Below are positions 6,459-10,464 of a stretch of DNA of 10,464 nucleotides, in pieces. A model generated the notes under the pieces. The model was not told the DNA's origin. It did not search any database and saw only the letters and a program-made list of their open reading frames with translations. The first letter of the stretch is position 1; each line of letters begins with the position of its first letter. The stretch spans positions 1-10,464 of the forward strand of contig JADHZB010000098.1 of the NCBI GenBank assembly GCA_015657535.1, read 5' to 3'. The DNA comes from Nephromyces sp. MM_2019 (Eukaryota; Apicomplexa; Aconoidasida; Nephromycida). The position numbers and the translations under genes were made by a program.

Positions 6459-6931
6459 CTGTAGAGGAAAAAAGCCAAGAAAAGAGGGAAAAGATGATGA
6501 GGAAGCAGAAACTTATCGAGAAACCTTAAAACACATCAAAAAACAGCGACAAAATGCGAAAAATTCCTCAAAAAAAAGTGAATTTAAGAAAAAAAAACAG
6601 CGAAATTTGAGGAAGTGATGGAATTCTGCTCATATAAGCTTGAGGAAGCTCTTTAAGCCGTTTAAGTTGAGTATAAAAAGGATAACAAAATTTCTTCATT
6701 AAATGCACATTAAGACATTTACACACTGACGCACATCAAGACACACAGACACTCAAAACAGAGACACATACTGACACACACACACAGAAATCCACAAAGA
6801 CATACAATAACCCACCTACGCACCCACACATACAGACACACACACATACAAAAACCCATAAACTCAAACAAACACATATACAAACACCTATGCTCACATT
6901 CACATACACACACAAGCTATTTATTACGTAC
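6459..6931 (-). other. LSM8: LSM8 intron 2 (473 nt)
   Basis: Donor GTACGT at 6931-6926, splitting an Ile codon after AT; acceptor CTACAG ending at 6459. The sense strand starts with a TG-rich block (CA on plus, 6720-6920). The 3' half is A-rich on plus (T-rich in sense), with a short inverted repeat TTCCTCAAA / TTTGAGGAA near 6564 and 6607. Without splicing, the exon 2 frame runs into Val/Cys repeats, so removal is required for an LSM8 product. Confidence 0.92.
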
Positions 6932-7100
6932 ATGTTATCCCCTCTGATTAGATATAGCCCTAACTGCACTTGCTCAACGCCAGCAGTAGGATGATATACA
7001 CGCTCCTCACATTTCGTTACTATAACGTTTACTGCCTGATCAAACCCCTTCATTATCCCAACGAAAACCCTCCCGTCATTCGTTACAACTGAGATGTTTC
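6932..7100 (-). CDS. LSM8: LSM8, exon 2 (Sm1 motif and most of Sm2)
   Basis: LSm8 is the subunit that distinguishes the nuclear Lsm2-8 ring, which binds the U-rich 3' end of U6 snRNA and supports U4/U6 assembly and pre-mRNA splicing. This exon encodes residues 11 (shared) to 67 (shared). Sm1: NISVVTNDGRVFVG then IMKGFDQAVNVIV, with the loop residues F30, D31 and N35 expected to contact RNA. Sm2 begins at VEQVQLGLYLIRGDN, with the R63-G64-D65-N66 signature of LSm8. Acceptor TATGCTTCTTCAG ends at 7101, donor GTACGT starts at 6931. The linker CEERVYHPTAG replaces the usual DESHERVF-type loop, a modest divergence. Confidence 0.95.
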
Positions 7101-7517
7101 CTGAAGAAGCATATTTTTTCACTCTTGTGTGCTAGAGCATGTGTGTGAGGCAGTGTACCTACATTCCCCAATAGACAATAAATTCAAAATAAATTTTACA
7201 TACAAGAAAACTGAACACGCACTTGCACACACAAGAAATCTCCGCACAAACTTTTACACACACCACAAATCTCAACAAAAAACTTTCACACACCAGAAAT
7301 ATCCACGCAAAACATTCCGCGCGCACACTTTCAAACGCAAGAAACCCCCATACAAACTTTTGCACACACACAAGAAACGTGCACACACGCAAACATCCTC
7401 CATATGTATTTAACACGCACGTGAACACGGATTCATACCCCCTCTCAACAGCTACACTTATACCAAAAATCCCCGAAAAAAAGCAAATACAATCATTCTC
7501 CCTCCTCTTCAACTTAC
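7101..7517 (-). other. LSM8: LSM8 intron 1 (417 nt)
   Basis: Donor GTAAGT at 7517-7512, acceptor CTTCTTCAG ending at 7101. The sense strand is TG/T-rich. Degenerate 30-40-bp repeats occupy 7226-7380 (plus-strand CACACAAGAAAT and ACAAACTTTT variants), and a GTGTACCTACAT motif lies about 50-60 nt before the acceptor. Apparent plus and minus frames across it are repeat artefacts. Confidence 0.93.
7153..7164. repeat. Palindromic motif GTGTACCTACAT (intronic)
   Basis: Near-palindrome of the recurrent family inside LSM8 intron 1. In sense it reads AATGTAGGTACAC. Confidence 0.5.
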
Positions 7518-7548
7518 TGTTTACGAAATTCTCCAAAACTACCGTCAT
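7518..7548 (-). CDS. LSM8: LSM8, exon 1 (31-nt start exon)
   Basis: ATG at 7548-7546 encodes MTVVLENFVN plus the first base of Arg11, then the consensus donor A|GTAAGT. The peptide closely parallels the LSM8 N-terminus (L-E-N-Y/F-I/V-N-R), and joining to exon 2 gives N-R-N-I-S-V-V-T-N-D-G-R without a gap. The summed exons are 31 + 169 + 97 = 297 nt, exactly 99 codons with the stop. The sense strand upstream of the ATG has a T/C tract (CCTTTTTCTTTTTC) and an A-rich GGAGAAA context. Confidence 0.93.
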
Positions 7549-7695
7549 TTTCTCCAAATTCAGCGATTTGAAAAAGAAAAAGGACTGCAGAAACACTCAA
7601 ACTGTAGAAACTGCTTAAGCCGAGGAACTCCAAAAAGCAATGATGAATCTTCTAGTGTAAAGACGAGAAGAAAGGAAAAATGCTGTCTTCAATGA

Positions 7696-7707
7696 GAGTA
7701 CGTACAG
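7696..7707. repeat. Palindromic motif GAGTACGTACAG
   Basis: Core AGTACGTACA with an intact GTACGTAC centre. First of three sites upstream of LSM8, about 150 bp from its ATG. Confidence 0.5.
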
Positions 7708-7747
7708 CGAGGAAAAATAAAATTGCTAGAAGTTAGTTGAAGAAAAT

Positions 7748-7759
7748 GTGTATATACAC
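7748..7759. repeat. Palindromic motif GTGTATATACAC
   Basis: Perfect palindrome identical to the 5286-5297 copy; second of the LSM8-upstream cluster. Confidence 0.65.
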
Positions 7760-7814
7760 ACATAGTGAAGATGAGGTAAATCGGCTAGAAGCTGAGTAAT
7801 AAAGGAAAATTTCA

Positions 7815-7826
7815 GTGTATGTACAC
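7815..7826. repeat. Palindromic motif GTGTATGTACAC
   Basis: Identical to the 1137-1148 copy; third of the LSM8-upstream cluster, 67 bp from the second. Confidence 0.65.
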
Positions 7827-8318
7827 GCACACGCAAAAAAACACACATATAGAGCAAAGATGAGGTAGCTGCGATAGAAGGAAAGACAATTTTCAGTGCA
7901 CACATAGACAGCTTAGCTTTTTTCTCAGCAAAACACTCACATTTAACGTATAGAACTCACAAGCACAGACGCACACATACGTTTAAAAGCACATAAAAAA
8001 CGAAAAAACAGGAAAATCACCCTTTTCCACCCTCATCTTCAACTTTTCATCATTTTTTTTTACTTTTTAGTATGAAAATCAATAAATTTAGCAATTTGAC
8101 AGCTTTGAAATGGAGAAAAAATCAATCAAAAAAACACACCTTTAGATAAGAGAGGATACCTGTGCTAAGAGGCTATTTGACACGCATTTTCGTACACAAA
8201 AGCAGCGAAAAATGGCAGTTTTTCCTGAAAATTCTTGACAAGAGGACGTAGAAGCAGGTGATCAGCCTTTTGGTGAGCTCATACGTGTGTTTGTCGGGCT
8301 AAGTTCCGTAGGGCTCCA

Positions 8319-8700
8319 ATGTTAGAATGTGTGTGTGTGGGGGGCCTGCGTGTGTGCGGATTGGGGGCGGGTGTATGTGGGACGAGGTGTGTGACAGAGG
8401 GTAGGTTTGAGATTGCCCGTGTGTGTGCGCCTTTTTGTGGGCGTGTGTGTATGTGTGTCTTTGTGTGTGCGGGTAAATATTTGCATATTTCCCGGTATCA
8501 TCTGTGTGCTTTTTTTTGTGTGCATTACAATACTGCTTATCTATGTTCCCAGTATGGTTATTAAAAAGGCGTCTCTGCGTGTGTGGTCACATGAGTGGGT
8601 GATTACTTGTTCAGTTCGACATGTGCACCTCTGTGGGTCTTCCTGGGTATTATGTATACGTCTCTGTGTGTACACATCTGCCTGCTAGTGTTCGTACACC
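8319..8700 (+). repeat. TG-rich block with G-runs
   Basis: Degenerate TG repeats with G-runs at 8339-8344, 8363-8371 (interrupted by one C) and 8379-8381, a loose G-quadruplex candidate with one long loop. At 8688-8699 is GTGTTCGTACAC, a one-base variant of the palindrome family. Plus frames through it are Cys/Val-rich artefacts. Confidence 0.7.
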
Positions 8701-8958
8701 TACCTCCTCTGTGTGGGTGTATAACCCCACGATAAATTCTCTCCGCTACCTTGATGTAAACAAAAATTGTAGCTACTTCCTTCAAGCTACGCACAATTAG
8801 CTACGATAAAACCGATGCTTCTTACATGTAAACCAATTACTACTTGTTGCTTAGGAACTTCTAGAACACGCTTCTTCATATTGAAATTTCCTTGTAAAGC
8901 TCATATCTTCTTTTTTGCGCATGATTTACTTTGATTCCCCATTTGCTGCACTTCTTTC
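8701..8958. other. Unique AT-rich spacer, no gene seen
   Basis: Contains GTAGCTAC-type inverted repeats around 8770-8805 (TAGCTAC and GTAGCTTG elements). A minus peptide RSLKEVATIFVYIK followed by a GTAGCG donor-like site is present, but no matching upstream exon is visible. Confidence 0.3.
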
Positions 8959-9196
8959 ATGAAGAAGAGGTGGAAAATACTTCGCATTTTGTCGAAAATG
9001 CTGAAAAAACAGGTTTTTTAGCGGAATTTGGAGGTTTATCTTATGAAGAGGTGGAAATTTCTTTGGAATTTGTCGAAAATGCTGAAAAAGCAGCTTTTTG
9101 GGTGAAATTTAGAAGTTTTGTATGAAGAGGTGGAAATTTTTTTTTTTGAAAATGCTGAAAAAACAGCTTTTTTAGTGAAATTTGGAGGTTTTTCTT
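8959..9196 (+). repeat. Three-copy tandem repeat of 84, 79 and 75 bp
   Basis: Copies start at 8959, 9043 and 9122 with ATGAAGA(AGA)GGTGGAAA. Each contains GAAAATGCTGAAAAA, a CAG(C/G)TTTTTT run and AAATTTGGAGG or a variant. Copies 1 and 2 are in the same plus frame and give peptides with a shared FVENAEK core. Copy 3 has lost TTTGTCG and gained T's, so it is out of frame. The internal GCTGAAAAAGCAGCTTTTT can fold back. The length drift argues against coding at present. Copy 3 is followed directly by a 24-codon plus ORF from ATG 9197. Confidence 0.85.
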
Positions 9197-9540
9197 ATGG
9201 AGAGGGAGTCTTGCGCTGAAGAAATTCCTTATATTGCGGGAGCACAAAAACATTACGTAAAGATTCACTGACTTAGAGGCACACACACAGAGGCAGACAC
9301 GGAGATACACACACAGCCACATATACAGAGTCATACACAGAGTCACACACACACACGCACACGCACACACGCACACACACACATGCACACAAACACTAGA
9401 ATATTGATTCATTAAGGGAGGGCTATTTTAGGTGGAGAACTGATGCAAAAAAAGCTGCATATCCCCCTCCATGAAAGTGAAACAAGTGGGGCGCATCTTT
9501 CCTATAGTAGCGGCAGTTTTTCTGGAAAATTTTGTGTGCA
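9197..9540. other. Spacer with a CA-repeat block, no supported gene
   Basis: 9197-9271 holds a short plus ORF (MERESCAEEIPYIAGAQKHY, then donor-like GTAAAG) with no family match. 9276-9392 is CA-rich, with ACACGCACACGCACAC runs. 9393-9540 is unique sequence, including GGCAGTTTTTCTGGAAAATT at 9512-9531, an 18/20 match to 8214-8233. Confidence 0.4.
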
Positions 9541-9880
9541 TGTCTTTTGATGTCTGTGTGGGAGTGGATGTGTTAGAGTGAGTTGGTTTGATGTCTTGAA
9601 GCATGTCTTGGTTTTTCGGTAGGATTATATGTGTGTGTTGATGCTTCGATATTTCATCGTGGGTATTTGTCCATATTTTTGCATGTTATTGTATATGTGT
9701 TTTAAAAGCGCCATGTATGTGTATATACGTGTGTGTTTGTGGTGGACTCTATGTTTCAAGTAATGTTTGCTTCTCGTATGTGATAGAGATTGGTGTTACA
9801 CACATACAAATATTGCCTACATTCACGCATACACCCAAATACACACACACGCATATACAAAAGAAAACACACACACACAT
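9541..9880. repeat. TG block followed by a CA block
   Basis: The plus strand is TG-rich to about 9770, including GTGTATATACGT at 9719-9730 (palindrome family). It switches to CA-rich at 9797-9880 (ACACACACGCATATAC and a pure (AC)n run). The two halves could pair loosely as a long inverted repeat. No gene is supported. Confidence 0.6.
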
Positions 9881-10148
9881 GACTCTTGCCCATTCCTTCT
9901 ATTGAAAGCTTGCTCACTTTCTCTGGCCTACCAGGCTTCCTCAGTAGTACTTGCTCTATTTCTCTTCCTCTCACGCACTCCACAGACACACGCACATATT
10001 AGAAGCCCACCTGCCTTCCTCCCTATATACGGCATCTCCTAATGCTTCATTTTGCTAGGCATCTTCCTCGTTTGGGTTTCTTCTTCCTTCGCGTTTGAAT
10101 CGTTGAAACAAGCTTTTCAGGCGTTGAGTAAGTGCTTCCCATCACTCA
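9881..10148 (+). promoter_or_regulatory. Pyrimidine-rich leader upstream of the Pro-rich ORF
   Basis: C/T-rich sequence comparable to the leader of the CAP-G-like gene. A consensus donor-like GTAAGT lies at 10128-10133, 21 bp before the ATG. If used, an upstream exon (frame reading ESLKQAFQAL before it) would splice past this ATG. Confidence 0.35.
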
Positions 10149-10464
10149 ATGGAGCCCCCCTCTACCCGTTCCACACACCCACCAGGGTATTCATCTTCTC
10201 CTCCCTATGCCACTACTGCTCACACACACACGGAACCCTCCACTCTACCACAAAAACCCGGTGTTCTGGTGCTAAGACCTTCTCATAGTGTAGAACAATG
10301 CATTCCACCACCCCCCACCTATCCCCCAGGATCTTGGGATGCGAAGACACTCTCCTTCTCCTACCCCCATCTTCCAATTCCTACGTATGATCCCCAGGGG
10401 GTTGAATATCTCCCTTTTATGATATCTCCGATAACAAGCTTTTCTAGGGGGGGGATGCTGGGGC
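10149..10464 (+). CDS. N-terminal part of an unrecognised Pro/Ser/Tyr-rich protein (3' end outside window)
   Basis: ATG at 10149 (context CTCAATGG) opens a frame of 105 codons without a stop to the right edge; upstream the frame closes at TGA 10125-10127. The first 40 residues are Pro/Ser/Thr/His-rich (MEPPSTRSTHPPGYSSSPPY). A less simple part follows, with VLVLRPSHSVEQ, then PPPPTYPPGSWDAKTLSFSY, then PTYDPQGVEYLPFMISPITS. No signal peptide, membrane segment or known domain is apparent. Low-complexity N-termini of this kind are common in protist proteins. The opposite strand is open for about 60 codons, but shorter. Doubt also comes from the donor-like GTAAGT just upstream, which could make this intronic. 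Confidence 0.5.
   Translation, partial: MEPPSTRSTHPPGYSSSPPYATTAHTHTEPSTLPQKPGVLVLRPSHSVEQCIPPPPTYPPGSWDAKTLSFSYPHLPIPTYDPQGVEYLPFMISPITSFSRGGMLG

Larger units (their letters stand above)
7549..8318. promoter_or_regulatory. LSM8 upstream region; no other gene seen
   Basis: 770 bp with no supported ORF on either strand. The first 150 bp upstream of the LSM8 ATG are unique sequence. Three palindromes follow at 7696, 7748 and 7815 within 131 bp, then CA-rich patches (7824-7850, 7955-7985), a T8 tract near 8052 and AT-rich sequence. A promoter role is inferred from position. Around 8200-8300 a short plus peptide (QEDVEAGDQPFGELIR) appears, with no family match. Confidence 0.4.

Noticed and set aside
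6719..6913. Minus ORF of Cys/Val repeats
   Set aside because: Lies inside LSM8 intron 2 and is a TG-repeat translation.
6736..7122. 128-codon minus ORF as an unspliced gene
   Set aside because: Its centre is LSM8 exon 2; both ends are intron sequence, shown by the exact junctions to exons 1 and 3.
7223..7618. Plus ORF of 131 codons opposite LSM8 intron 1 and exon 1
   Set aside because: Thr/His/Lys-rich CA-repeat translation antisense to a firm gene.
9041..9412. 123-codon minus ORF
   Set aside because: Combination of a CA-block translation and the antisense of the three-copy repeat.

Overview
The window is nuclear DNA of a eukaryote, most likely a unicellular protist. Genes are sparse and split by spliceosomal introns of 400-750 nt (GT...AG, pyrimidine-rich acceptors). 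Most of the sequence is intronic or intergenic and full of TG/CA repeats and minisatellites. No prokaryotic gene order, ribosome-binding sites, tRNA, rRNA or CRISPR array is visible. A coccidian-type apicomplexan is one possibility, judged only from protein style and repeat content (low confidence).

Layout, left to right. (1) 3-308, plus strand: probable C-terminal end of a Glu/Asp/Gly-repeat protein entering from the left edge. (2) 2450 down to about 700, minus strand: a two-exon stretch of a HEAT-repeat protein that best resembles the N-terminus of the condensin subunit CAP-G (Cnd3/Ycg1). It is split by a 751-nt intron carrying a 52-bp minisatellite. Further HEAT-like peptide at 380-690 lies in broken frames. 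The start is preceded by a pyrimidine-rich leader whose opposite strand has a strong G-quadruplex pattern. (3) 2755-5050: no convincing gene, but several minisatellites, a stem-loop and a long TG-rich block. (4) 5050-6360: two weak exon-like segments (5251-5149 minus, 5464-5613 plus) and several palindromes. (5) 7548-6362, minus strand: a complete three-exon LSM8 gene, the best-supported feature. Its 31-nt first exon and both introns can be placed exactly because splicing restores an uninterrupted 98-residue LSm protein. (6) 7549-10148: LSM8 upstream region with a cluster of palindromes, TG/CA blocks, and a three-copy 75-84-bp repeat. (7) 10149-10464, plus strand: start of an unrecognised Pro/Ser-rich protein leaving the right edge.

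The two recognisable genes act in general nuclear processes (U6 snRNA/splicing and chromosome condensation), and nothing links them functionally. The most unusual property is non-coding: a recurrent 12-bp palindromic element of the form GTGTAYRTACAC, present about a dozen times, and TG repeats that lie on the sense strand in and upstream of both recognised genes.
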